64,000 nucleotides of DNA, taken from Phytophthora sp. 'mugwort' (taxonomy: Eukaryota > Oomycota > Peronosporomycetes > Peronosporales > Peronosporaceae). The notes under the pieces are model-generated. The model did no database searches and was not told the DNA's origin. It worked only from the letters and a program-made list of their open reading frames with translations. The first letter of the stretch is position 1, and every line of letters starts with the position of its first letter. The stretch covers positions 3,374,001 to 3,438,000 of the forward strand of contig JAUCEF010000003.1 of assembly GCA_033558025.1 (NCBI GenBank), given 5' to 3'. The position numbers and the translations under genes are program-made. Below are positions 22,662 through 35,188 of this stretch, piece by piece.

Positions 22662-23371
22662 CTGATCATGTTACTGTGATAAAAGCAGTTGGCATCAGCA
22701 CTTTCCCAAATGTGCACTTCGCGGTTCTCCTGCGAAACTCGCTGACCTTGAGTAACACTTTTCTTTTCGCTTCCTTATATATCGCTCGTGTGCCTTTTCC
22801 ATACATGGGATCGGCCCTTCAATGCTTGAGCTTATCAGTTTATCATCGGTCGACTTGGCATTCATTCGCTTGCCTATGTATCAGATATTTCGGTGCCTTA
22901 TTCGCTTTGACTTGCTTTGTCTTCCTGGTGCCCTCGCGTTGCCTTCACCGTGTGTTGTCGGATCTATCTGTCTTCTTCCCTTTACTCGTCATATTAGAAG
23001 TGTGTTGTACATTATCAGCACAAGCGTTAGGAGTCGGCGAGGCGCTCGGTTTTGAGGCACGGCCAGTCGACGGACCGCGAACCTATCCAACACGCAAATG
23101 GATAAATCGCTGCAGCGCGGTCGAAAGCGGGTGGGGTGTTCCATTTAAACGTCGGCACCGTGACTAGCAGAAAAGGCTTCGGCGCGGGTGTGCAGCGAGC
23201 GAATGCGTATAGACCGAAAACGCGAGTGGAGATGTATAAATTGATTTGCTGTTGTTAGGTGGCATTGTTCATAGAGTGGCGTGTGTATGGTAGTGCGGTG
23301 TTTTGGTTGTGTATTGATGTGTTGTGTTCGTCGATATTTGTGTTGTGGTAGAGCGCGTTTGTTGTTGTCCT

Positions 23372-23444
23372 GGGGATGTAACTCAAATGGTAGAGCGCTC
23401 GCTTAGCATGCGAGAGGTACAGGGATCGATACCCTGCTTCTCCA
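23372..23444 (+). tRNA. tRNA-Ala-AGC: tRNA-Ala(AGC), copy 30, G10A variant
   Basis: G10A at 23381 after C4; followed by A3 without the G marker of copies 5 and 16. Confidence 0.78.
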
Positions 23445-24153
23445 CTGATCATGTTACTGTGATAAAAGCAGTTGGCATCAGCACTTTCCCAAATGTGCAC
23501 TTCGCGGTTCTCCTGCGAAACTCGCTGACCTTGAGTAACACTTTTCTTTTCGCTTCCTTATATATCGCTCGTGTGCCTTTCCATACATGGGATCGGCCCT
23601 TCAATGCTTGAGCTTATCAGTTTATCATCGGTCGACTTGGCATTCATTCGCTTGCCTATGTATCAGATATTTCGGTGCCTTATTCGCTTTGACTTGCTTT
23701 GTCTTCCTGGTGCCCTCGCGTTGCCTCCACCGTGTGTTGTCGGATCTATCTGTCTTCTTCCCTTTACTCGTCATATTAGAAGTGTGTTGTACATTATCAG
23801 CACAAGCGTTAGGAGTCGGCGAGGCGCTCGGTTTTGAGGCACGGCCAGTCGACGGACCGCGAACCTATCCAACACGCAAATGGATAAATCGCTGCAGCGC
23901 GGTCGAAAGCGGGTGGGGTGTTCCATTTAAACGTCGGCACCGTGACTAGCAGAAAAGGCTTCGGCGCGGGTGTGCAGCGAGCGAATGCGTATAGACCGAA
24001 AACGCGAGTGGAGATGTATAAATTGATTTGCTGTTGTTAGGTGGCATTGTTCATAGAGTGGCGTGTGTATGGTAGTGCGGTGTTTTGGTTGTGTATTGAT
24101 GTGTTGTGTTCGTCGATATTTGTGTTGTGGTAGAGCGCGTTTGTTGTTGTCCT

Positions 24154-24226
24154 GGGGATGTAGCTCAAATGGTAGAGCGCTCGCTTAGCATGCGAGAGGT
24201 ACAGGGATCGATACCCTGCTTCTCCA
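24154..24226 (+). tRNA. tRNA-Ala-AGC: tRNA-Ala(AGC), copy 31
   Basis: Same as copy 1. Standard leader; followed by C4. Confidence 0.95.
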
Positions 24227-24936
24227 CTGATCATGTTACTGTGATAAAAGCAGTTGGCATCAGCACTTTCCCAAATGTGCACTTCGCGGTTCTCCTGCGA
24301 AACTCGCTGACCTTGAGTAACACTTTTCTTTTCGCTTCCTTATATATCGCTCGTGTGCCTTTTCCATACATGGGATCGGCCCTTCAATGCTTGAGCTTAT
24401 CAGTTTATCATCGGTCGACTTGGCATTCATTCGCTTGCCTATGTATCAGATATTTCGGTGCCTTATTCGCTTTGACTTGCTTTGTCTTCCTGGTGCCCTC
24501 GCGTTGCCTTCACCGTGTGTTGTCGGATCTATCTGTCTTCTTCCCTTTACTCGTCATATTAGAAGTGTGTTGTACATTATCAGCACAAGCGTTAGGAGTC
24601 GGCGAGGCGCTCGGTTTTGAGGCACGGCCAGTCGACGGACCGCGAACCTATCCAACACGCAAATGGATAAATCGCTGCAGCGCGGTCGAAAGCGGGTGGG
24701 GTGTTCCATTTAAACGTCGGCACCGTGACTAGCAGAAAAGGCTTCGGCGCGGGTGTGCAGCGAGCGAATGCGTATAGACCGAAAACGCGAGTGGAGATGT
24801 ATAAATTGATTTGCTGTTGTTAGGTGGCATTGTTCATAGAGTGGCGTGTGTATGGTAGTGCGGTGTTTTGGTTGTGTATTGATGTGTTGTGTTCGTCGAT
24901 ATTTGTGTTGTGGTAGAGCGCGTTTGTTGTTGTCCT

Positions 24937-25009
24937 GGGGATGTAACTCAAATGGTAGAGCGCTCGCTTAGCATGCGAGAGGTACAGGGATCGATACCCT
25001 GCTTCTCCA
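24937..25009 (+). tRNA. tRNA-Ala-AGC: tRNA-Ala(AGC), copy 32, G10A variant
   Basis: G10A at 24946 after C4; followed by A3. The next G10A copy is not seen until 63 kb. Confidence 0.78.
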
Positions 25010-25718
25010 CTGATCATGTTACTGTGATAAAAGCAGTTGGCATCAGCACTTTCCCAAATGTGCACTTCGCGGTTCTCCTGCGAAACTCGCTGACCTTGAG
25101 TAACACTTTTCTTTTCGCTTCCTTATATATCGCTCGTGTGCCTTTCCATACATGGGATCGGCCCTTCAATGCTTGAGCTTATCAGTTTATCATCGGTCGA
25201 CTTGGCATTCATTCGCTTGCCTATGTATCAGATATTTCGGTGCCTTATTCGCTTTGACTTGCTTTGTCTTCCTGGTGCCCTCGCGTTGCCTCCACCGTGT
25301 GTTGTCGGATCTATCTGTCTTCTTCCCTTTACTCGTCATATTAGAAGTGTGTTGTACATTATCAGCACAAGCGTTAGGAGTCGGCGAGGCGCTCGGTTTT
25401 GAGGCACGGCCAGTCGACGGACCGCGAACCTATCCAACACGCAAATGGATAAATCGCTGCAGCGCGGTCGAAAGCGGGTGGGGTGTTCCATTTAAACGTC
25501 GGCACCGTGACTAGCAGAAAAGGCTTCGGCGCGGGTGTGCAGCGAGCGAATGCGTATAGACCGAAAACGCGAGTGGAGATGTATAAATTGATTTGCTGTT
25601 GTTAGGTGGCATTGTTCATAGAGTGGCGTGTGTATGGTAGTGCGGTGTTTTGGTTGTGTATTGATGTGTTGTGTTCGTCGATATTTGTGTTGTGGTAGAG
25701 CGCGTTTGTTGTTGTCCT

Positions 25719-25791
25719 GGGGATGTAGCTCAAATGGTAGAGCGCTCGCTTAGCATGCGAGAGGTACAGGGATCGATACCCTGCTTCTCCA
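25719..25791 (+). tRNA. tRNA-Ala-AGC: tRNA-Ala(AGC), copy 33
   Basis: Same as copy 1. Standard leader; followed by B4. Confidence 0.95.
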
Positions 25792-26501
25792 CTGATCATG
25801 TTACTGTGATAAAAGCAGTTGGCATCAGCACTTTCCCAAATGTGCACTTCGCGGTTCTCCTGCGAAACTCGCTGACCTTGAGTAACACTTTTCTTTTCGC
25901 TTCCTTATATATCGCTCGTGTGCCTTTTCCATACATGGGATCGGCCCTTCAATGCTTGAGCTTATCAGTTTATCATCGGTCGACTTGGCATTCATTCGCT
26001 TGCCTATGTATCAGATATTTCGGTGCCTTACTCGCTTTGACTTGCTTTGTCTTCCTGGCGCCCTCGCGTTGCCTCCACCGTCTGTTGTCGGATCTATCTG
26101 TCTTCTTCCCTTTACTCGTCATACTAGAAGTGTGTTGTACATTATCAGCACAAGCGTTAGGAGTCGGCGAGGCGCTCGGTTTTGAGGCACGGCCAGTCGA
26201 CGGACCGCGAACCTATCCAACACGCAAATGGATAAATCGCTGCAGCGCGGTCGAAAGCGGGTGGGGTGTTCCATTTAAACGTCGGCACCGTGACTAGCAG
26301 AAAAGGCTTCGGCGCGGGTGTGCAGCGAGCGAATGCGTATAGACCGAAAACGCGAGTGGAGATGTATAAATTGATTTGCTGTTGTTAGGTGGCATTGTTC
26401 ATAGAGTGGCGTGTGTATGGTAGTGCGGTGTTTTGGTTGTGTATTGATGTGTTGTGTTCGTCGATATTTGTGTTGTGATAGAGCGCGTTTGTTGTTGTCC
26501 T

Positions 26502-26574
26502 GGGGATGTAGCTCAAATGGTAGAGCGCTCGCTTAGCATGCGAGAGGTACAGGGATCGATACCCTGCTTCTCCA
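26502..26574 (+). tRNA. tRNA-Ala-AGC: tRNA-Ala(AGC), copy 34
   Basis: tRNA as copy 1. The leader has G-to-A at 26478, shared only with copy 59. Followed by A3 with a private G-to-A at 27082. Confidence 0.95.
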
Positions 26575-27283
26575 CTGATCATGTTACTGTGATAAAAGCA
26601 GTTGGCATCAGCACTTTCCCAAATGTGCACTTCGCGGTTCTCCTGCGAAACTCGCTGACCTTGAGTAACACTTTTCTTTTCGCTTCCTTATATATCGCTC
26701 GTGTGCCTTTCCATACATGGGATCGGCCCTTCAATGCTTGAGCTTATCAGTTTATCATCGGTCGACTTGGCATTCATTCGCTTGCCTATGTATCAGATAT
26801 TTCGGTGCCTTATTCGCTTTGACTTGCTTTGTCTTCCTGGTGCCCTCGCGTTGCCTCCACCGTGTGTTGTCGGATCTATCTGTCTTCTTCCCTTTACTCG
26901 TCATATTAGAAGTGTGTTGTACATTATCAGCACAAGCGTTAGGAGTCGGCGAGGCGCTCGGTTTTGAGGCACGGCCAGTCGACGGACCGCGAACCTATCC
27001 AACACGCAAATGGATAAATCGCTGCAGCGCGGTCGAAAGCGGGTGGGGTGTTCCATTTAAACGTCGGCACCGTGACTAGCAAAAAAGGCTTCGGCGCGGG
27101 TGTGCAGCGAGCGAATGCGTATAGACCGAAAACGCGAGTGGAGATGTATAAATTGATTTGCTGTTGTTAGGTGGCATTGTTCATAGAGTGGCGTGTGTAT
27201 GGTAGTGCGGTGTTTTGGTTGTGTATTGATGTGTTGTGTTCGTCGATATTTGTGTTGTGGTAGAGCGCGTTTGTTGTTGTCCT

Positions 27284-27356
27284 GGGGATGTAGCTCAAAT
27301 GGTAGAGCGCTCGCTTAGCATGCGCGAGGTACAGGGATCGATACCCTGCTTCTCCA
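27284..27356 (+). tRNA. tRNA-Ala-AGC: tRNA-Ala(AGC), copy 35, A42C variant
   Basis: A-to-C at 27325 (position 42) breaks the U28:A42 pair in the anticodon stem, leaving four pairs with a central U:C mismatch. Anticodon, A box and B box are intact, so it may be transcribed but folded less stably. Standard leader; followed by A3. Confidence 0.82.
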
Positions 27357-28065
27357 CTGATCATGTTACTGTGATAAAAGCAGTTGGCATCAGCACTTTC
27401 CCAAATGTGCACTTCGCGGTTCTCCTGCGAAACTCGCTGACCTTGAGTAACACTTTTCTTTTCGCTTCCTTATATATCGCTCGTGTGCCTTTCCATACAT
27501 GGGATCGGCCCTTCAATGCTTGAGCTTATCAGTTTATCATCGGTCGACTTGGCATTCATTCGCTTGCCTATGTATCAGATATTTCGGTGCCTTATTCGCT
27601 TTGACTTGCTTTGTCTTCCTGGTGCCCTCGCGTTGCCTCCACCGTGTGTTGTCGGATCTATCTGTCTTCTTCCCTTTACTCGTCATATTAGAAGTGTGTT
27701 GTACATTATCAGCACAAGCGTTAGGAGTCGGCGAGGCGCTCGGTTTTGAGGCACGGCCAGTCGACGGACCGCGAACCTATCCAACACGCAAATGGATAAA
27801 TCGCTGCAGCGCGGTCGAAAGCGGGTGGGGTGTTCCATTTAAACGTCGGCACCGTGACTAGCAGAAAAGGCTTCGGCGCGGGTGTGCAGCGAGCGAATGC
27901 GTATAGACCGAAAACGCGAGTGGAGATGTATAAATTGATTTGCTGTTGTTAGGTGGCATTGTTCATAGAGTGGCGTGTGTATGGTAGTGCGGTGTTTTGG
28001 TTGTGTATTGATGTGTTGTGTTCGTCGATATTTGTGTTGTGGTAGAGCGCGTTTGTTGTTGTCCT

Positions 28066-28138
28066 GGGGATGTAGCTCAAATGGTAGAGCGCTCGCTTAG
28101 CATGCGAGAGGTACAGGGATCGATACCCTGCTTCTCCA
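28066..28138 (+). tRNA. tRNA-Ala-AGC: tRNA-Ala(AGC), copy 36
   Basis: Same as copy 1. Standard leader; followed by A3. Confidence 0.95.
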
Positions 28139-28847
28139 CTGATCATGTTACTGTGATAAAAGCAGTTGGCATCAGCACTTTCCCAAATGTGCACTTCGCG
28201 GTTCTCCTGCGAAACTCGCTGACCTTGAGTAACACTTTTCTTTTCGCTTCCTTATATATCGCTCGTGTGCCTTTCCATACATGGGATCGGCCCTTCAATG
28301 CTTGAGCTTATCAGTTTATCATCGGTCGACTTGGCATTCATTCGCTTGCCTATGTATCAGATATTTCGGTGCCTTATTCGCTTTGACTTGCTTTGTCTTC
28401 CTGGTGCCCTCGCGTTGCCTCCACCGTGTGTTGTCGGATCTATCTGTCTTCTTCCCTTTACTCGTCATATTAGAAGTGTGTTGTACATTATCAGCACAAG
28501 CGTTAGGAGTCGGCGAGGCGCTCGGTTTTGAGGCACGGCCAGTCGACGGACCGCGAACCTATCCAACACGCAAATGGATAAATCGCTGCAGCGCGGTCGA
28601 AAGCGGGTGGGGTGTTCCATTTAAACGTCGGCACCGTGACTAGCAGAAAAGGCTTCGGCGCGGGTGTGCAGCGAGCGAATGCGTATAGACCGAAAACGCG
28701 AGTGGAGATGTATAAATTGATTTGCTGTTGTTAGGTGGCATTGTTCATAGAGTGGCGTGTGTATGGTAGTGCGGTGTTTTGGTTGTGTATTGATGTGTTG
28801 TGTTCGTCGATATTTGTGTTGTGGTAGAGCGCGTTTGTTGTTGTCCT

Positions 28848-28920
28848 GGGGATGTAGCTCAAATGGTAGAGCGCTCGCTTAGCATGCGCGAGGTACAGGG
28901 ATCGATACCCTGCTTCTCCA
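28848..28920 (+). tRNA. tRNA-Ala-AGC: tRNA-Ala(AGC), copy 37, A42C variant
   Basis: A42C at 28889. Standard leader; followed by A3. Confidence 0.82.
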
Positions 28921-29632
28921 CTGATCATGTTACTGTGATAAAAGCAGTTGGCATCAGCACTTTCCCAAATGTGCACTTCGCGGTTCTCCTGCGAAACTCG
29001 CTGACCTTGAGTAACACTTTTCTTTTCGCTTCCTTATATATCGCTCGTGTGCCTTTCCATACATGGGATCGGCCCTTCAATGCTTGAGCTTATCAGTTTA
29101 TCATCGGTCGACTTGGCATTCATTCGCTTGCCTATGTATCAGATATTTCGGTGCCTTATTCGCTTTGACTTGCTTTGTCTTCCTGGTGCCCTCGCGTTGC
29201 CTCCACCGTGTGTTGTCGGATCTATCTGTCTTCTTCCCTTTACTCGTCATATTAGAAGTGTGTTGTACATTATCAGCACAAGCGTTAGGAGTCGGCGAGG
29301 CGCTCGGTTTTGAGGCACGGCCAGTCGACGGACCGCGAACCTATCCAACACGCAAATGGATAAATCGCTGCAGCGCGGTCGAAAGCGGGTGGGGTGTTCC
29401 ATTTAAACGTCGGCACCGTGACTAGCAGAAAAGGCTTCGGCGCGGGTGTGCAGCGAGCGAATGCGTATAGACCGAAAACGCGAGTGGAGATGTATAAATT
29501 GATTTGCTGTTGTTAGGTGGCATTGTTCATAGAGTGGCGTGTGTATGGTAGTGCGGTGTTTTGGTTGTGTATTGATGTGTTGTGTTCGTCGATATTATTT
29601 GTGTTGTGGTAGAGCGCGTTTGTTGTTGTCCT

Positions 29633-29705
29633 GGGGATGTAGCTCAAATGGTAGAGCGCTCGCTTAGCATGCGAGAGGTACAGGGATCGATACCCTGCTT
29701 CTCCA
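29633..29705 (+). tRNA. tRNA-Ala-AGC: tRNA-Ala(AGC), copy 38
   Basis: tRNA as copy 1. ATT-plus leader; followed by A3. Confidence 0.95.
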
Positions 29706-30417
29706 CTGATCATGTTACTGTGATAAAAGCAGTTGGCATCAGCACTTTCCCAAATGTGCACTTCGCGGTTCTCCTGCGAAACTCGCTGACCTTGAGTAAC
29801 ACTTTTCTTTTCGCTTCCTTATATATCGCTCGTGTGCCTTTCCATACATGGGATCGGCCCTTCAATGCTTGAGCTTATCAGTTTATCATCGGTCGACTTG
29901 GCATTCATTCGCTTGCCTATGTATCAGATATTTCGGTGCCTTATTCGCTTTGACTTGCTTTGTCTTCCTGGTGCCCTCGCGTTGCCTCCACCGTGTGTTG
30001 TCGGATCTATCTGTCTTCTTCCCTTTACTCGTCATATTAGAAGTGTGTTGTACATTATCAGCACAAGCGTTAGGAGTCGGCGAGGCGCTCGGTTTTGAGG
30101 CACGGCCAGTCGACGGACCGCGAACCTATCCAACACGCAAATGGATAAATCGCTGCAGCGCGGTCGAAAGCGGGTGGGGTGTTCCATTTAAACGTCGGCA
30201 CCGTGACTAGCAGAAAAGGCTTCGGCGCGGGTGTGCAGCGAGCGAATGCGTATAGACCGAAAACGCGAGTGGAGATGTATAAATTGATTTGCTGTTGTTA
30301 GGTGGCATTGTTCATAGAGTGGCGTGTGTATGGTAGTGCGGTGTTTTGGTTGTGTATTGATGTGTTGTGTTCGTCGATATTATTTGTGTTGTGGTAGAGC
30401 GCGTTTGTTGTTGTCCT

Positions 30418-30490
30418 GGGGATGTAGCTCAAATGGTAGAGCGCTCGCTTAGCATGCGAGAGGTACAGGGATCGATACCCTGCTTCTCCA
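30418..30490 (+). tRNA. tRNA-Ala-AGC: tRNA-Ala(AGC), copy 39
   Basis: tRNA as copy 1. ATT-plus leader; followed by the only D' spacer (T4), a D type with C instead of T at the last diagnostic site. Confidence 0.95.
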
Positions 30491-31198
30491 CTGATCATGT
30501 TACTGTGATAAAAGCAGTTGGCATCAGCACTTTCCCAAATGTGCACTTCGCGGTTCTCCTGCGAAACTCGCTGACCTTGAGTAACACTTTTCTTTTCGCT
30601 TCCTTATATATCGCTCGTGTGCCTTTTCCATACATGGGATCGGCCCTTCAATGCTTGAGCTTATCAGTTTATCATCGGTCGACTTGGCATTCATTCGCTT
30701 GCCTATGTATCAGATATTTCGGTGCCTTATTCGCTTTGACTTGCTTTGTCTTCCTGGCGCCCTCGCGTTGCCTCCACCGTATGTTGTCGGATCTATCTGT
30801 CTTCTTCCCTTTACTCGTCATATTAGAAGTGTGTTGTACACTATCAGCACAAGCGTTAGGAGTCGGCGAGGCGCTCGGTTTTGAGGCACGGCCAGTCGAC
30901 GGACCGCGAACCTATCCAACACGCAAATGGATAAATCGCTGCAGCGCGGTCGAAAGCGGGTGGGGTGTTCCATTTAAACGTCGGCACCGTGACTAGCAGA
31001 AAAGGCTTCGGCGCGGGTGTGCAGCGAGCGAATGCGTATAGACCGAAAACGCGAGTGGAGATGTATAAATTGATTTGCTGTTGTTAGGTGGCATTGTTCA
31101 TAGAGTGGCGTGTGTATGGTAGTGCGGTGTTTTGGTTGTGTATTGATGTGTTGTGTTCGTCGATATTTGTGTTGGTAGAGCGCGTTTGTTGTTGTCCT

Positions 31199-31271
31199 GG
31201 GGATGTAGCTCAAATGGTAGAGCGCTCGCTTAGCATGCGAGAGGTACAGGGATCGATACCCTGCTTCTCCA
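31199..31271 (+). tRNA. tRNA-Ala-AGC: tRNA-Ala(AGC), copy 40
   Basis: tRNA as copy 1. TG-minus leader; followed by E3, the only E spacer not preceded by an ATT-plus leader. Confidence 0.95.
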
Positions 31272-31980
31272 CTGATCATGTTACTGTGATAAAAGCAGTT
31301 GGCATCAGCACTTTCCCAAATGTGCACTTCGCGGTTCTCCTGCGAAACTCGCTGACCTTGAGTAACACTTTTCTTTTCGCTTCCTTATATATCGCTCGTG
31401 TGCCTTTCCATACATGGGATCGGCCCTTCAATGCTTGAGCTTATCAGTTTATCATCGGTCGACTTGGCATTCATTCGCTTGCCTATGTATCAGATATTTC
31501 GGTGCCTTATTCGCTTTGACTTGCTTTGTCTTCCTGGCGCCCTCGCGTTGCCTCCACCGTGTGTTGTCGGATCTATCTGTCTTCTTCCCTTTACTCGTCA
31601 TATTAGAAGTGTGTTGTACACTATCAGCACAAGCGTTAGGAGTCGGCGAGGCGCTCGGTTTTGAGGTACGGCCAGTCGACGGACCGCGAACCTATCCAAC
31701 ACGCAAATGGATAAATCGCTGCAGCGCGGTCGAAAGCGGGTGGGGTGTTCCATTTAAACGTCGGCACCGTGACTAGCAGAAAAGGCTTCGGCGCGGGTGT
31801 GCAGCGAGCGAATGCGTATAGACCGAAAACGCGAGTGGAGATGTATAAATTGATTTGCTGTTGTTAGGTGGCATTGTTCATAGAGTGGCGTGTGTATGGT
31901 AGTGCGGTGTTTTGGTTGTGTATTGATGTGTTGTGTTCGTCGATATTTGTGTTGTGGTAGAGCGCGTTTGTTGTTGTCCT

Positions 31981-32053
31981 GGGGATGTAGCTCAAATGGT
32001 AGAGCGCTCGCTTAGCATGCGAGAGGTACAGGGATCGATACCCTGCTTCTCCA
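31981..32053 (+). tRNA. tRNA-Ala-AGC: tRNA-Ala(AGC), copy 41
   Basis: Same as copy 1. Standard leader; followed by D3, the only D spacer with three T. Confidence 0.95.
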
Positions 32054-32765
32054 CTGATCATGTTACTGTGATAAAAGCAGTTGGCATCAGCACTTTCCCA
32101 AATGTGCACTTCGCGGTTCTCCTGCGAAACTCGCTGACCTTGAGTAACACTTTTCTTTTCGCTTCCTTATATATCGCTCGTGTGCCTTTCCATACATGGG
32201 ATCGGCCCTTCAATGCTTGAGCTTATCAGTTTATCATCGGTCGACTTGGCATTCATTCGCTTGCCTATGTATCAGATATTTCGGTGCCTTATTCGCTTTG
32301 ACTTGCTTTGTCTTCCTGGCGCCCTCGCGTTGCCTCCACCGTATGTTGTCGGATCTATCTGTCTTCTTCCCTTTACTCGTCATATTAGAAGTGTGTTGTA
32401 CACTATCAGCACAAGCGTTAGGAGTCGGCGAGGCGCTCGGTTTTGAGGTACGGCCAGTCGACGGACCGCGAACCTATCCAACACGCAAATGGATAAATCG
32501 CTGCAGCGCGGTCGAAAGCGGGTGGGGTGTTCCATTTAAACGTCGGCACCGTGACTAGCAGAAAAGGCTTCGGCGCGGGTGTGCAGCGAGCGAATGCGTA
32601 TAGACCGAAAACGCGAGTGGAGATGTATAAATTGATTTGCTGTTGTTAGGTGGCATTGTTCATAGAGTGGCGTGTGTATGGTAGTGCGGTGTTTTGGTTG
32701 TGTATTGATGTGTTGTGTTCGTCGATATTATTTGTGTTGTGGTAGAGCGCGTTTGTTGTTGTCCT

Positions 32766-32838
32766 GGGGATGTAGCTCAAATGGTAGAGCGCTCGCTTAG
32801 CATGCGAGAGGTACAGGGATCGATACCCTGCTTCTCCA
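32766..32838 (+). tRNA. tRNA-Ala-AGC: tRNA-Ala(AGC), copy 42
   Basis: tRNA as copy 1. ATT-plus leader; followed by A4 with a 2-base TA deletion at 33341/33342. Confidence 0.95.
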
Positions 32839-33549
32839 CTGATCATGTTACTGTGATAAAAGCAGTTGGCATCAGCACTTTCCCAAATGTGCACTTCGCG
32901 GTTCTCCTGCGAAACTCGCTGACCTTGAGTAACACTTTTCTTTTCGCTTCCTTATATATCGCTCGTGTGCCTTTTCCATACATGGGATCGGCCCTTCAAT
33001 GCTTGAGCTTATCAGTTTATCATCGGTCGACTTGGCATTCATTCGCTTGCCTATGTATCAGATATTTCGGTGCCTTATTCGCTTTGACTTGCTTTGTCTT
33101 CCTGGTGCCCTCGCGTTGCCTCCACCGTGTGTTGTCGGATCTATCTGTCTTCTTCCCTTTACTCGTCATATTAGAAGTGTGTTGTACATTATCAGCACAA
33201 GCGTTAGGAGTCGGCGAGGCGCTCGGTTTTGAGGCACGGCCAGTCGACGGACCGCGAACCTATCCAACACGCAAATGGATAAATCGCTGCAGCGCGGTCG
33301 AAAGCGGGTGGGGTGTTCCATTTAAACGTCGGCACCGTGACGCAGAAAAGGCTTCGGCGCGGGTGTGCAGCGAGCGAATGCGTATAGACCGAAAACGCGA
33401 GTGGAGATGTATAAATTGATTTGCTGTTGTTAGGTGGCATTGTTCATAGAGTGGCGTGTGTATGGTAGTGCGGTGTTTTGGTTGTGTATTGATGTGTTGT
33501 GTTCGTCGATATTATTTGTGTTGTGGTAGAGCGCGTTTGTTGTTGTCCT

Positions 33550-33622
33550 GGGGATGTAGCTCAAATGGTAGAGCGCTCGCTTAGCATGCGAGAGGTACAG
33601 GGATCGATACCCTGCTTCTCCA
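33550..33622 (+). tRNA. tRNA-Ala-AGC: tRNA-Ala(AGC), copy 43
   Basis: tRNA as copy 1. ATT-plus leader; followed by E4. Confidence 0.95.
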
Positions 33623-34332
33623 CTGATCATGTTACTGTGATAAAAGCAGTTGGCATCAGCACTTTCCCAAATGTGCACTTCGCGGTTCTCCTGCGAAACT
33701 CGCTGACCTTGAGTAACACTTTTCTTTTCGCTTCCTTATATATCGCTCGTGTGCCTTTTCCATACATGGGATCGGCCCTTCAATGCTTGAGCTTATCAGT
33801 TTATCATCGGTCGACTTGGCATTCATTCGCTTGCCTATGTATCAGATATTTCGGTGCCTTATTCGCTTTGACTTGCTTTGTCTTCCTGGCGCCCTCGCGT
33901 TGCCTCCACCGTGTGTTGTCGGATCTATCTGTCTTCTTCCCTTTACTCGTCATATTAGAAGTGTGTTGTACACTATCAGCACAAGCGTTAGGAGTCGGCG
34001 AGGCGCTCGGTTTTGAGGTACGGCCAGTCGACGGACCGCGAACCTATCCAACACGCAAATGGATAAATCGCTGCAGCGCGGTCGAAAGCGGGTGGGGTGT
34101 TCCATTTAAACGTCGGCACCGTGACTAGCAGAAAAGGCTTCGGCGCGGGTGTGCAGCGAGCGAATGCGTATAGACCGAAAACGCGAGTGGAGATGTATAA
34201 ATTGATTTGCTGTTGTTAGGTGGCATTGTTCATAGAGTGGCGTGTGTATGGTAGTGCGGTGTTTTGGTTGTGTATTGATGTGTTGTGTTCGTCGATATTT
34301 GTGTTGTGGTAGAGCGCGTTTGTTGTTGTCCT

Positions 34333-34405
34333 GGGGATGTAGCTCAAATGGTAGAGCGCTCGCTTAGCATGCGAGAGGTACAGGGATCGATACCCTGCTT
34401 CTCCA
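34333..34405 (+). tRNA. tRNA-Ala-AGC: tRNA-Ala(AGC), copy 44
   Basis: tRNA as copy 1. Standard leader; followed by A3 with C-to-G at 34437 and the TA deletion at 34907/34908. Confidence 0.95.
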
Positions 34406-35115
34406 CTGATCATGTTACTGTGATAAAAGCAGTTGGGATCAGCACTTTCCCAAATGTGCACTTCGCGGTTCTCCTGCGAAACTCGCTGACCTTGAGTAAC
34501 ACTTTTCTTTTCGCTTCCTTATATATCGCTCGTGTGCCTTTCCATACATGGGATCGGCCCTTCAATGCTTGAGCTTATCAGTTTATCATCGGTCGACTTG
34601 GCATTCATTCGCTTGCCTATGTATCAGATATTTCGGTGCCTTATTCGCTTTGACTTGCTTTGTCTTCCTGGTGCCCTCGCGTTGCCTCCACCGTGTGTTG
34701 TCGGATCTATCTGTCTTCTTCCCTTTACTCGTCATATTAGAAGTGTGTTGTACATTATCAGCACAAGCGTTAGGAGTCGGCGAGGCGCTCGGTTTTGAGG
34801 CACGGCCAGTCGACGGACCGCGAACCTATCCAACACGCAAATGGATAAATCGCTGCAGCGCGGTCGAAAGCGGGTGGGGTGTTCCATTTAAACGTCGGCA
34901 CCGTGACGCAGAAAAGGCTTCGGCGCGGGTGTGCAGCGAGCGAATGCGTATAGACCGAAAACGCGAGTGGAGATGTATAAATTGATTTGCTGTTGTTAGG
35001 TGGCATTGTTCATAGAGTGGCGTGTGTATGGTAGTGCGGTGTTTTGGTTGTGTATTGATGTGTTGTGTTCGTCGATATTATTTGTGTTGTGGTAGAGCGC
35101 GTTTGTTGTTGTCCT

Positions 35116-35188
35116 GGGGATGTAGCTCAAATGGTAGAGCGCTCGCTTAGCATGCGAGAGGTACAGGGATCGATACCCTGCTTCTCCA
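35116..35188 (+). tRNA. tRNA-Ala-AGC: tRNA-Ala(AGC), copy 45
   Basis: tRNA as copy 1. ATT-plus leader; followed by E4. Confidence 0.95.

Larger units (their letters stand above)
18361..23974 (+). repeat. Third, partial higher-order copy (offset 10,959 bp from 7402-13015)
   Basis: Spacers F4-A4-B4-C4-A4-C4-A3 with G10A tRNAs at copies 28 and 30 match the order around copies 10-16. The match starts after the +469 site (T at 7401, C at 18360) and ends at 13016, where the G marker is absent here (position 23975). The offset equals 14 units. Confidence 0.82.
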
